Positions 29,146-40,486 of a stretch of 64,000 nucleotides of DNA are shown one piece after another. Each line of letters begins with the position of its first letter. Position 1 is the first letter of the stretch. A program made the position numbers and the translations under genes. Under the pieces are notes generated by a model that saw only the letters and a program-made list of their open reading frames with translations, made no database searches and was not told the DNA's origin. This DNA comes from Paracoccus amoyensis (GTDB lineage: Bacteria > Pseudomonadota > Alphaproteobacteria > Rhodobacterales > Rhodobacteraceae), in contig NZ_JACOQL010000003.1 in the NCBI RefSeq assembly GCF_014490725.1, positions 248,001-312,000 on the forward strand, given 5' to 3'.

Positions 29146-29252
29146 TCATGGCTCGGGTAAATGCGGCAGGCGATGGTTCGCGCCTTCAAATGATATGTCC
29201 CGGCAATATTGCCCAAAAATTATGCAATAAGATTAAAAACAGAGCAACAACC

Positions 29253-30839
29253 ATGCTGAACGGCCCTGAAATTCTTACCTCCGCCCAAATGCGCGCCATC
29301 GAATCCTCCGCCATGAAAAGCGGCAAGGTAACAGGCGCAGAATTGATGGAACGTGCAGGCTGCGCAGTCGCCGGACAGATTCGCCTGTGCTGGCCCAGGC
29401 CGGGGCGTGTCACGGTGCTGTGTGGGCCGGGAAACAACGGCGGTGACGGTTATGTCATCGCCCGTGTCATGCAGGCTGCTGGCTGGCAGGTAACTGTCCT
29501 GGGGCTGGACAACCCGTCCGGTCAAGACGCAGCCGACATGAAGCGCCTTTGGTTGAAGATGGGGCCGATCCTTCCCCTGACCTGTGACGAAGTCAGGCGT
29601 TGTGATGCCAGCGATGTCTATGTCGATGCGATTTTCGGGACTGGCCTGACACGTCCGGCGGAAGGAGAAATCGGCAACGTCCTTCGCTATCTTGGCAATC
29701 ATGGCGGCAGCGGCTTTCGCGACCGACTGGTCGCCGTCGATTGCCCAAGCGGCCTGTGTCTGGACAGTGGCGCCGTTCTGGGCATGCCGCGCCGCCACAG
29801 GAACGGCGCGCCGCATGCATCCCTGACCGTGACCTTTGACAGTCCGAAGGTCGGGCATCTGCTGGACCAAGGCCCGGCCCTCTGCGGCAAGCTGGTTGTC
29901 GCAGATATCGGGCTGCGTGAATGGCACGAAACAGGTTGTCCCACACCATCCACGGCAAATCTCATCGCCCTATGGCCGCATTTCGCCAGTCCCCGCACCC
30001 GTGATATCAAAGCTGAACCGACCACAAGGATGCTTGAAAAATCATCACTGCGGCAATCGCATAAATATCACCATGGCCATGCCCTGATCCTTGCCGGCGG
30101 GGCGGGACATAGCGGCGCCGCGCGACTGGCAGCGCGTGCGGCACTGCGGTCCGGCGCAGGGCTGGTCACGTTGGGCCCGCCGCCGAATGCGATGGCCGAG
30201 CATGCCGGCCCGCCAGATGCGCTGATGCGTCGGCCAGTGCAGGATGCGTCTGATCTGATGGCGCTGCTGGCGGACAGGCGGATCACATCCGTCTGCCTTG
30301 GCCCCGGCTGCGGCGTGGATCGCGCAGATACGCTGCTGCCGGACCTGCTGGCATCGCGTCGTCCTTGCGTCCTTGATGCGGACGCCCTGACAGCACTGGC
30401 GGCACGCAAGGCCCCGCTTGATGGACTGCACAACAGTATCGTGCTGACCCCACATCAGGGTGAATTCGCACGACTGTTCGCCGATTTGGCAGACAAGCTT
30501 TCCACCCCCACATATTCCAAGCTGGATGCAGCACGCGACGCGGCACGGCGTAGTGGCGCAGTCGTGCTGCTGAAAGGGCCCGATACCGTCATCGCCGCGC
30601 CTGACGGTCACGCCGCCATTCATTCCGCCTTTGATATACCCTAGCTGGCCACAGCAGGCGCGGGCGATGTGTTGGCGGGCATGATCGCCGGCCTTTTGGC
30701 GCGTGGTATCGCGGCGCTGGAGGCCGCAAATCTTGGCGTATTGCTCCACGCCAAAGCCGCCCGTCTGTTCGGTCCCGGCCTGATCGCCGACGACCTGCCC
30801 GATCTGATCCCGCACGTCTATCGCGACATGGGCCTTTAG
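29253..30839 (+). pseudogene. nnr: Bifunctional NAD(P)HX epimerase/dehydratase with in-frame amber stop
   Basis: Repairs hydrated NAD(P)H: the N-terminal half (YjeF_N) epimerises and the C-terminal carbohydrate-kinase-like half dehydrates using ADP or ATP. The ATG at 29253 gives MLNGPEILTSAQMRAIE. VLCGPGNNGGDGYVIARVM and VDAIFGTGLTRP mark the epimerase half, and LILAGGAGHSGAARLAARAALRSGAGLVTLG and LTPHQGEFARLF the dehydratase half. A TAG at 30642-30644 interrupts the frame just before LATAGAGDVLAGMIAGL, the GxGD motif with the catalytic Asp; reading continues in frame to the TAG at 30837. Relatives have Trp at this position (WLATAGSGD), so TGG to TAG is the likely change. The 463-residue product would keep the epimerase half but lack the dehydratase active site. 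Confidence 0.88.
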
Positions 30840-30900
30840 ACCGCCGCAAACGAGAAACGGTCCACATCCAGCTGCGGGCCGTGTCGTCCATCGTCCTGCC

Positions 30901-32415
30901 TCAGTTGCCTGCGGCAGCCGCGTCATCCCCGGCCGTAACGGCCTTGTGCATGACATGGAAGATGACGTTCTGTTCGATCACGCCGCCGAGCAGATGCGCC
31001 CATGGCCCCTGAGCCATGACGGCCACATCCACTGCCGAATGGGTTTCTGACGGCATCGGCAACAGTGCCTGCTGCAAAAAGTCGGGATCGGTGGCCTGCT
31101 CCTGCGTCAGCAGCTCACGGCTGCCGGTATAGTCATTCTGACCTTCCTCTTGAAACAAGATCGAGCCGGGTCCGTTCATATATCCCGCAACGCTATAGGG
31201 CTTGCCGTCGAGTGCCCTGGACAAATCGCCACTATGGGCGTGACCATTGTCTTCGACATTATAGCAAAGCCCGGTGATCGGCGTGCCGCGCCCGCAATAG
31301 CCGCTGAACTCCAGCCCATGACCGTGATCAGCAGTTACCACGATCAACGTATCCTGTTGATCCACCATCGAAACCGCCTTTTCAATCGCGGCCGCGAATG
31401 CCGCGCCATCCGTCACGGCGCGGTGCAGATTGCCGTCATGGTTCGCGTGATCGACGCGCCCGGCCTCGATCATCAGATAATAGCCGTCGTCATTTCGCGA
31501 CAGGCTGGTAATTGCCTTCTCGGTCATTTCGGCCAGCGACGGCTCGCCTGCGCGATCCTCTTCGTATTGCATATGGTTGCCCTCGAACAAACCGAGGATC
31601 GGTTTGGCGGGATCGGCGGCATTGAAGGTGTCCTCGTTCCAGACATATTGCCAGCCCTTCGCGGTGATTTCATCGACCAGATTGCGATCATCGACGCGCC
31701 GCCCCTGACCGCCTTCGTCATCAAAGATCCCGTTTGGCAGAAAGTTATGCCGCCCGCCACCAAGGGCAAGGTCGATCACCCCGGCGTCGATGGCATCCAC
31801 CATCTGCACGGCAATATCCTTTTGCGCACAGCCTGTGGGCAGTTCGGTGTCATCCTCCCAATCCCGGTTGGCGGATCGGGCATAGACCGCGGCGGGGGTT
31901 GCGTGGGTCAGCCGCGCCGTGCTGACAATTCCGACGGATTTCCCCATATCCGAGACGATCTCGGCGAATGTCGTCAGCCCCGCCGTCGCTGCCGCATCAC
32001 AACTGTCATAGGCACCGGCATCGTCAATGTTGATGGTCCCATTGCGCGATTTGATGCCAGTGTTCAACGCGCTGGCCGTCGGCGCTGAATCGGGTGTCTG
32101 GCCGTTGGTCGTATAGGTCTTGATCAACCCGACATGAGGAAATTTCTCTTGCGGCAAGACGTGATCATCGCCCAAGCCGCCCGCCTGCTGCCCCACCCAG
32201 ATCCGGGTCGCATATTGCGTGCCGATGCTGTTGCCATCAGCCACGAACAGGATCACATTCTTGGCGCGGTTGGTATTTGCCACGACCGCCTCTCGTTGTG
32301 CCAGAACCGATTGCGCATCAGTGAACCACTTGCTGTCTTTCTGCGCGATTTCGACCTCGGCCATGGCAGGCATTGTAAAGATGAGTGACAGTGCCGTCGC
32401 CAGACGAATATACAT
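30901..32415 (-). CDS. phoA: Periplasmic alkaline phosphatase
   Basis: A 504-residue metalloenzyme exported by a Sec signal peptide (ALSLIFTMPAMA-EVE). Key sites: VILFVADGNSIGTQYATR (first metal Asp), TPDSAPTASALNTGIKSRNGTI with the nucleophilic serine after Asp, MIEAGRVDHANHDGNLHRAVTDG (Asp/His metal ligands) and VVTADHGHGLEFSGY. It hydrolyses phosphate monoesters in the periplasm. The symbol reflects the PhoA/alkaline phosphatase superfamily; the two-domain length is longer than E. coli PhoA. Upstream, CTGCCATAACT and CTGCCATAGTT are reminiscent of Pho-box halves but too weak to call. Confidence 0.88.
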   Translation of the reverse strand: MYIRLATALSLIFTMPAMAEVEIAQKDSKWFTDAQSVLAQREAVVANTNRAKNVILFVADGNSIGTQYATRIWVGQQAGGLGDDHVLPQEKFPHVGLIKTYTTNGQTPDSAPTASALNTGIKSRNGTINIDDAGAYDSCDAAATAGLTTFAEIVSDMGKSVGIVSTARLTHATPAAVYARSANRDWEDDTELPTGCAQKDIAVQMVDAIDAGVIDLALGGGRHNFLPNGIFDDEGGQGRRVDDRNLVDEITAKGWQYVWNEDTFNAADPAKPILGLFEGNHMQYEEDRAGEPSLAEMTEKAITSLSRNDDGYYLMIEAGRVDHANHDGNLHRAVTDGAAFAAAIEKAVSMVDQQDTLIVVTADHGHGLEFSGYCGRGTPITGLCYNVEDNGHAHSGDLSRALDGKPYSVAGYMNGPGSILFQEEGQNDYTGSRELLTQEQATDPDFLQQALLPMPSETHSAVDVAVMAQGPWAHLLGGVIEQNVIFHVMHKAVTAGDDAAAAGN

Positions 32416-32627
32416 GAAGAAACCTCCCCTAAATCAATCGCCCCGGCATTTTGCACGTCCGATTAGTTATGGCAGATCAAAGCCTTCTGCCAACACGGAT
32501 CAGCAAAACGGGGGTGCGAGTCCATTGGCGGACCCAACAACTATGGCAGGTAAAATTTGAATGGCAAGAAAGTGACCACAGACAAAATGGCCCGTGAAAT
32601 ATTTGTCACTGCGCCGAAATGCGCACC

Positions 32628-33022
32628 CTAAGAACGTCCCTGTTCTGCAAGGACGCGTACCAAATCCGGCGGAAAGAAGGACGGCCCTTTCAGGACCTTC
32701 CCATCCTCGCGCAAGACCGGGCGCCCATCGGCCCCCAGCTTCGACATGTTCGATGCGTGAACCTCGGCCATGGCCTGATCTTTCACCCCGTGCAGACCGA
32801 ATTCCAGAAAGGTTCCGTCCAGCACATATTGGATGTCGCACAGTGCATCCAACACCTCGACCATATCCCCGGCTTCGGCGGCGGCGCGCAACTCGGCCAC
32901 CTCTTCCTCAAGGATCGCCAGCCGCATCTGCACCCGCGCATCGGGGATGGCCGGCGCATCCTGCACCGGCACATCAAAGGCGTCGTGCCATTCCCGAACG
33001 ATGGACAGCGTATCGCGCAGCA

Positions 33023-33023
<1 letters not shown>
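32628..33023 (-). CDS. MazG/HisE-like nucleotide pyrophosphohydrolase appended to the nrd operon
   Basis: A 131-residue all-alpha NTP-pyrophosphohydrolase. The metal-binding EEEVAELRAAAEAGDMVEVLDALCDIQYVLDGT (about residues 39-71) is the E-x-x-E ... E-x-x-D arrangement of MazG and phosphoribosyl-ATP diphosphatases. Its ATG overlaps the nrdF TGA by one base (TGATG), so translation is coupled to ribonucleotide reductase. With no histidine genes around, a role in clearing or balancing (d)NTPs made by the reductase is more likely than histidine synthesis. That is inference from context. Confidence 0.8.
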
Positions 33024-36178
<3,155 letters not shown>

Positions 36179-36194
<16 letters not shown>

Positions 36195-36592
36195 TCCATC
36201 CCCCGGAATTTGTCCAGCCCCGCACGCACACGAAGCACATCAGTTTCAGTCCCGGCCAGTTCAAAGCGATACAGAACCGGTATCTTGCATTTTTCGGATA
36301 TGACACGCGCGGCCAAGGTAAAGGTCGCGCCGAAATTTCGATTTCCTGCCCCGATGACGCCGCGCAGCAGTGCGCGGCGTTCTGGATCGTTCAGGAAACG
36401 GATCACCTGTTTGGGAACCGCCCCGCGCCCCTCCCCGTCGGCAAATGTCGGACAGACCAACACGAATTCCCGATCGGGACTTGGCATTTCATCCTTGGGC
36501 GAAACCGGTATCCTCATCGCAGGCTGGCCCAGCGAGGCGATGAACCGCGCCGTATTGCCAGAAGCAGACGAGAAATAGACCAGCCCTGCCAT
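36179..36592 (-). CDS. nrdI: Flavodoxin-like NrdI
   Basis: A 137-residue FMN protein that generates the oxidant for assembling the dimanganese-tyrosyl cofactor of NrdF. It begins [19 protein letters not shown], the FMN-phosphate loop, and continues with [27 protein letters not shown] and [18 protein letters not shown], both diagnostic NrdI blocks. The start is 10 bp after nrdH, and its end overlaps nrdE. Its presence fixes the operon as class Ib. Confidence 0.96.
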
Positions 36593-36602
36593 CTTTCTGG
36601 TC

Positions 36603-36824
36603 TTAGGACAGGCGACCGATCATGTCCGGGCGGAACCCGGCCCAGTGATCCTCACCAGCGATCACCACCGGCGCCTGACGATAGCCCAGCGAGGTGATGT
36701 GCTGCATGGCCGCATCATCTTCGGTCAGGTCGATCACGCTATAGGAAATGCCACGCGCATCCAAAGCACGGGTGGTGGCGGTGCACTGTACGCAAGCGGG
36801 TTTCGAATAAACGGTGATGGTCAT
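36603..36824 (-). CDS. nrdH: Glutaredoxin-like redox protein NrdH
   Basis: A 73-residue electron donor for NrdEF, a glutaredoxin fold reduced by thioredoxin reductase. The redox centre is Cys11-Val-Gln-Cys14 (KPACVQCTATTRALD), followed by the cis-Pro loop RQAPVVIAG and the C-terminal DHWAGFRPDMI that is typical of NrdH. AGAGGACAGCC precedes the ATG at 36824. It is the first gene behind the cobalamin riboswitch leader. Confidence 0.95.
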   Translation of the reverse strand: MTITVYSKPACVQCTATTRALDARGISYSVIDLTEDDAAMQHITSLGYRQAPVVIAGEDHWAGFRPDMIGRLS

Positions 36825-36940
36825 GGCTGTCCTCTGCTCCAGTCGTTTTTTTGGGTGCGACAGACGGGCAAAGGATCATCCGGGTCATGCGAAACATCCC
36901 CGACTTCCCCTCACCAGGCCCGCCGCCCGGTTGGTTCTTT

Positions 36941-37099
36941 ATGCCACGGCAGGTCTCCTGGCTCACGGCATTTGTCTGGCTGGCCTTCCCGGGTTTTCCC
37001 CAGTGGCACCGTCAGCCGAACGAGCCGTTTACAGTTGCGGGGGCAGCGGCGGAATTTCACCGACTTCCCTTTTCACCCTCGGCGCACCGAAAGCACCGT
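36941..37099 (-). promoter_or_regulatory. Cobalamin riboswitch in the nrdHIEF leader
   Basis: Reading the minus strand, the leader has the ordered elements of the adenosylcobalamin aptamer: ACGGTGCTTTCGGTGC at the 5' end, GGGAAGTCGGTGAAATTCCG, the near-invariant GCTGCCCCCGCAACTGTAA, GTGCCACTGGGG, CGGGAAGGCC, and the closing B12 box GAGCCAGGAGACCTGCCG. The aptamer ends about 117 nt before the nrdH ATG. The following stretch holds a GC-rich region (ACCGGGCGGCGGGCCTGGT) that could form the expression platform. No U-run terminator is visible, so control of translation or Rho-dependent termination is likelier. Expected effect is repression of the class Ib reductase when B12 is available. Confidence 0.93.
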
Positions 37100-37101
37100 A
37101 G

Positions 37102-37148
37102 CCACACGATATAGACACGACAGGAGCCAATCCGTCAATATATTGACA
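37102..37148 (-). promoter_or_regulatory. Two NrdR boxes overlapping the nrdHIEF promoter
   Basis: On the minus strand the core CAATATATTG (37136-37145, inside the perfect palindrome GTCAATATATTGAC) fits the NrdR box core CwAtATaTwG exactly. A second core CTATATCGTG (37105-37114) matches 8 of 10 positions. The start-to-start distance is 31 bp, the three-turn spacing known for paired NrdR boxes. A candidate promoter lies within them: -35 TTGACG (37133-37138) and -10 TCTATA or CTATAT (about 37110-37115) with a 17-18 bp spacer, giving a start near the first base of the riboswitch. NrdR-ATP/dATP should therefore block this promoter. Confidence 0.75.
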
Positions 37149-37543
37149 GAACTTTAATTCACCGATTCGTTATTTCGTCACAGCAAAAGCGGTCAGAAAA
37201 TCGCCTGCAAATGCTGACTTTTCGGGTTCAGCCGACATCGGCGCTCGCAAAAAATGTGACTCGATAAGCACAAAAATTTTGTCTCTCGATTCGTGGCACG
37301 CATCCAGGGTTGACCACTATAGATTGTGCATGGGTCAGGCCGGCGGTTTCAGGCCTGCCCGGCCCCCGGAACCGTGGCGCAACCATGCGCCGCCCCTCCC
37401 TGTCGCCGTTTTCACACAGGTTTCGACGCTGTCGGTCGCGTATGTCTGAAACGACTTATGTCATGTCGCAAATCTGCTGCATTGCACACGCAGCAGGTTT
37501 AATTTGGGCCGAACAAACAGCTGCACCAGCCTATGGATTCGCC
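37149..37543. other. Intergenic region between nrd promoter and gbcA
   Basis: About 395 bp with no convincing gene. A plus-strand frame continuing upstream of gbcA from 37310 lacks a ribosome site and is Arg/Pro-rich, not family-like. A GGTTGACC at about 37310 could be a -35 for gbcA. It is AT-rich on the left (promoter side of nrdH) and GC-rich on the right. Confidence 0.4.
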
Positions 37544-38776
37544 ATGACGCAGACCTCTACCGCCGACATGATCGCCGCCCGCGTGCCCGGCTATGCCCTG
37601 ACCCGCGATCTTTATTGCAGCGAGCAAACCTTTCAGGATGATCTGGAAAATATCTTCTATCGCGAATGGCTGTTCGCGATCCCATCCTGCGAAGTGCCCA
37701 AGACCGGCAATTTCGCCACCATGCAGGTCGGCGCCTATCCCGTCGTCATCGTGCGTGGCGCGGATGGCCGCATTCGGGCGTTCCACAATGTCTGCCGCCA
37801 CCGTGGCCAGCGGCTGTGTTCAAAAGCCAATGGCAGCACACCCAAACTGGTCTGCCCCTATCACCAATGGACCTATGACCTTGACGGCAAACTGGTCTAT
37901 GCCCGTGACATGGGCGACGATTTCGATGCTTCGAAATACGGGCTGAAGCCGGTGCATTGCATCGATCTGGCCGGGATGGTCTTTGTCTGTCTGGCTCAGG
38001 TGCCGCCGCCGATCAGCGACCTTGCCCCCACGCTGATGCGCTATCTGGCGCCATCGGGATTGACCGATGCCAAGATCGCCTTCAGCTCGACCATCGTCGA
38101 AAACGGCAACTGGAAGCTGGTGATCGAAAACAATCGCGAATGTTATCACTGCGGCGGCAGCCACCCGTCGCTGTGCCGGACCTATTCCGACAACCCGTCG
38201 ATGACCGCGATGGATGGCCCCGACAGCGCCAGTCCCGATATTCTGGACCACTGGAAACGGTGCGAGGCTGCTGGCCTGCCCTCTCGCTTCGTGAACCACC
38301 CGGATATGCAATGGCGTCTGGCGCGGATTCCGCTGCTGAACAACGCGGAAAGCTATACCCTCAGCGGCAAGGCTGCGGTCAAGAGGCCCATGGGCACCAT
38401 GCCCTTCAACGATGCGGGAAGCCTGTTGTTCTTCCACTATCCGAATACGTGGAACCACTTCCTTGGCGATCACGCCATCGTTTTTCGCGTGCTGCCGATC
38501 AGCCCGACCGAAACGCAGGTCACGACCAACTGGCTGGTCCACAAAGACGCGGTCGAGGGCGTCGATTACGACATCGAAGACCTGACCCATGTCTGGCTGC
38601 ACACCAATGATGAAGATCGTCAGGTGGTCGAGGAAAACCAGAAGGGCATCCTGTCGCCAGCCTATGAGCCGGGCCCCTATTCAACCATTCAGGAAGAGGG
38701 TGTGATCCAGTTCATCGACTGGTATTGCGGCACCATGGCCCAGCGTCTGTCGCCCAAGCCCATCGCCGCGGAGTGA
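37544..38776 (+). CDS. gbcA: Glycine betaine monooxygenase, Rieske oxygenase subunit
   Basis: Removes one methyl group of glycine betaine as formaldehyde, giving dimethylglycine. The ATG at 37544 gives 410 residues. Rieske cluster ligands are Cys84-x-His86 and Cys104-x2-His107 (VCRHRGQR ... VCPYHQW). The mononuclear iron site is in ENNRECYHCGGSH, with His202 and His207. The overall length and the N-R-E-C-Y-H segment are typical of GbcA and carnitine- or stachydrine-type demethylases. It is followed 2 bp later by its reductase. A related quaternary amine such as stachydrine is an alternative substrate. Confidence 0.88.
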   Translation: MTQTSTADMIAARVPGYALTRDLYCSEQTFQDDLENIFYREWLFAIPSCEVPKTGNFATMQVGAYPVVIVRGADGRIRAFHNVCRHRGQRLCSKANGSTPKLVCPYHQWTYDLDGKLVYARDMGDDFDASKYGLKPVHCIDLAGMVFVCLAQVPPPISDLAPTLMRYLAPSGLTDAKIAFSSTIVENGNWKLVIENNRECYHCGGSHPSLCRTYSDNPSMTAMDGPDSASPDILDHWKRCEAAGLPSRFVNHPDMQWRLARIPLLNNAESYTLSGKAAVKRPMGTMPFNDAGSLLFFHYPNTWNHFLGDHAIVFRVLPISPTETQVTTNWLVHKDAVEGVDYDIEDLTHVWLHTNDEDRQVVEENQKGILSPAYEPGPYSTIQEEGVIQFIDWYCGTMAQRLSPKPIAAE

Positions 38777-38778
38777 AC

Positions 38779-39855
38779 ATGAAGAAACGGCAGTTGAACT
38801 GGTCCGCCGAGCCGTGGGCCGATTCCGAACAGCTCGAAGTCGCAATGGTGGTGCCGGAAACCTCGGACTGCGCCACCTTTACCTTTCGCGCGCCGTCGGG
38901 CGCGTGGTTCGACTATCAGCCGGGTCAGTTCATCACGTTGGATCTGCCGACGCCGGGCGGCAATGTGCAGCGCACCTATACCATCTCATCCTCGCCGTCG
39001 CGGCCGCTGTCGATTTCGGTCACGGTCAAGGCGCAGTTCGATTCCATCGGGTCGCGCTGGATGCTGGACCATCTGCGGCCGGGCATGAAGCTTAAGGCTT
39101 ATGGGCCATCGGGCATCTTTTCGTCCCACCGTCACCCAGCCAAAAAATATCTGTTCATCTCGGCCGGGTCGGGCATTACGCCGATGATGTCGATGACGAC
39201 ATGGCAATGGGATTCGGGCGAAATGCCCGACATCGTATTTGTCCATGCCGCCCGCCAGCCGCGCGACATCATCTTTTATAACCGTCTGGTCCAGTTCGCG
39301 GGGCGCGTCCCCGGTCTGCAACTGCGCTTTACGGTTGAACAGACCGAACCGCATGATGTCTGGACCGGCTATCAGGGCCGCCTGCATCAGATCATGCTGG
39401 GCCTGATGGCCCCCGATTATCTGGAACGAGAGGTTTTCTGCTGCGGGCCGGAACCCTTCATGCAGTCGGTGCGTGATATGCTGATCGCGCTTGGCTATGA
39501 CATGGACCATTACCATCAGGAAAGCTTCGGCGCCCCGGTCAAGACCGAAGCCGACGCCCCCGAGCTGGACGATGTGGTTCTGGACGAAGATGCCAAGGCC
39601 GAAATCACCTTTGCAACTTCGGGCGTCTCCGCGCCTTGCCATGAAACCGATACGGTTCTGGCGGTTGCCAAGCGCGCCGGTCTGAATATCCCCTCGGGCT
39701 GCACATTTGGTCTGTGCGGCACCTGCAAGATCCGCAAACTGTCGGGCGAGGTGCATATGATCCATAACGGCGGCATCAGCGACGAGGATATCGAGGACGG
39801 CTATATTCTTGCCTGCTGCTCGAATCCGATGGGCAAGATTTCGGTAGAGGTCTGA
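38779..39855 (+). CDS. gbcB: Glycine betaine monooxygenase, ferredoxin reductase subunit
   Basis: Passes electrons from NAD(P)H to GbcA. From the ATG at 38779 the protein is 358 residues: FAD domain with RTYTISSSPS (about 68-77), NAD domain with LFISAGSGITPMMSM and EVFCCGPEPFMQSVRDML, and a C-terminal plant-type [2Fe-2S] ferredoxin domain with IPSGCTFGLCGTCKIRKL and a distant Cys in YILACCSNP. Fusion of the reductase to a C-terminal ferredoxin is the GbcB layout. It starts 2 bp after the gbcA stop, so the two are cotranscribed. Confidence 0.9.
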   Translation: MKKRQLNWSAEPWADSEQLEVAMVVPETSDCATFTFRAPSGAWFDYQPGQFITLDLPTPGGNVQRTYTISSSPSRPLSISVTVKAQFDSIGSRWMLDHLRPGMKLKAYGPSGIFSSHRHPAKKYLFISAGSGITPMMSMTTWQWDSGEMPDIVFVHAARQPRDIIFYNRLVQFAGRVPGLQLRFTVEQTEPHDVWTGYQGRLHQIMLGLMAPDYLEREVFCCGPEPFMQSVRDMLIALGYDMDHYHQESFGAPVKTEADAPELDDVVLDEDAKAEITFATSGVSAPCHETDTVLAVAKRAGLNIPSGCTFGLCGTCKIRKLSGEVHMIHNGGISDEDIEDGYILACCSNPMGKISVEV

Positions 39856-39944
39856 TCTGACCTGTGAAGCCGCGCCTAGCATACTTGCCGTGCGCGGTCG
39901 TGGCGTGACATGGTGGGGCAAATCCAATTTTTCGGGACAGCCCT

Positions 39945-40409
39945 ATGCCGCGCTTTTTCCTTTTGATCACCCTGACCCTTTCGGTCTTTGCAGGTGTTGC
40001 GCGGGCCGATGCGCCCTTGATCATTCTGGATCGGTCGCAACTGCCGTTTGATCTTAGCCCTGGCAACCCGGCCAACAGTCCGGCGCGGTCCTCCAACTCT
40101 CCTAATTCTGCGTGGAACTCGGCCTCGAACACGGCAAATTCCGCAAGTGCGTGGGAAAACCGCCCGTCCAATCCGGCCAATGAACAGCGGTTGATCTTCA
40201 CCTCGGATGGCAGCGTTCTGGGCTATTACGCGACCAATGCGGGCGGGGTGATGAACCTGTTCGACGTGAACGGCAACCGCATCGCCTATCGTCCCGCGCG
40301 GGGCACCCGCAGTCTTTTCACGACGTCGGGCGAATGGTGCGGCACCGTCGACCGGAACCGGGGCGGCATGATCCTGGCGGTCACGCGAAGTTGCGCTGCC
40401 CGGTTCTGA
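39945..40409 (+). CDS. Secreted protein with Asn-Ser-Pro-rich linker
   Basis: A 154-residue exported protein: a signal peptide to about residue 22 (LSVFAGVARA-DAP) and a low-complexity stretch of NSP/NSA-type units (about residues 37-80: NPANSPARSSNSPNSAWNS and similar). A compact C-terminal domain has LIFTSDGSVLGYYATNAGGVMNLFDVNGNRIAYRP and a Cys pair (EWCGTV ... SCAAR). The NSP repeats followed by a G-x-x-x-G-Y-x-V ... NFFD-x-x-GNR-like domain recall small exported proteins in enterobacteria of unknown role. Function is not known. It is monocistronic. Confidence 0.65.
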   Translation: MPRFFLLITLTLSVFAGVARADAPLIILDRSQLPFDLSPGNPANSPARSSNSPNSAWNSASNTANSASAWENRPSNPANEQRLIFTSDGSVLGYYATNAGGVMNLFDVNGNRIAYRPARGTRSLFTTSGEWCGTVDRNRGGMILAVTRSCAARF

Positions 40410-40486
40410 CCGCAGCGCAAATTGACCCAACCATGACATAATGCGGTTACAGTTGCTGCATAGACGGGTGGTAAATTGCGGAGCGG

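Noticed and set aside
30642..30644. Amber readthrough or pyrrolysine insertion in nnr
   Set aside because: No pyrrolysine system is expected in this group and the site is not a known recoding position; a mutation or sequence error is simpler.
32510..32535. GGTGCGAGTCC-like string resembling a tRNA T-arm or integrase attachment site
   Set aside because: The flanking bases do not form a T-stem or acceptor stem, and no integrase or tRNA lies near.
32416..32560. Pho boxes upstream of the alkaline phosphatase gene
   Set aside because: Two CTGCCAT strings occur but are not in the 11-bp tandem phase with a second CTGTCAT-like half, so PhoB control is not supported by sequence.
36820..36940. Rho-independent terminator as riboswitch expression platform
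   Set aside because: The GC-rich segment after the aptamer is not followed by a U-run on the transcribed strand; the only homopolymer there is A-rich.
40060..40180. Short tandem repeats as a possible CRISPR or satellite
   Set aside because: The similarity is at codon level (Asn-Ser-Pro units) inside an open frame; repeat units are irregular with no spacers.
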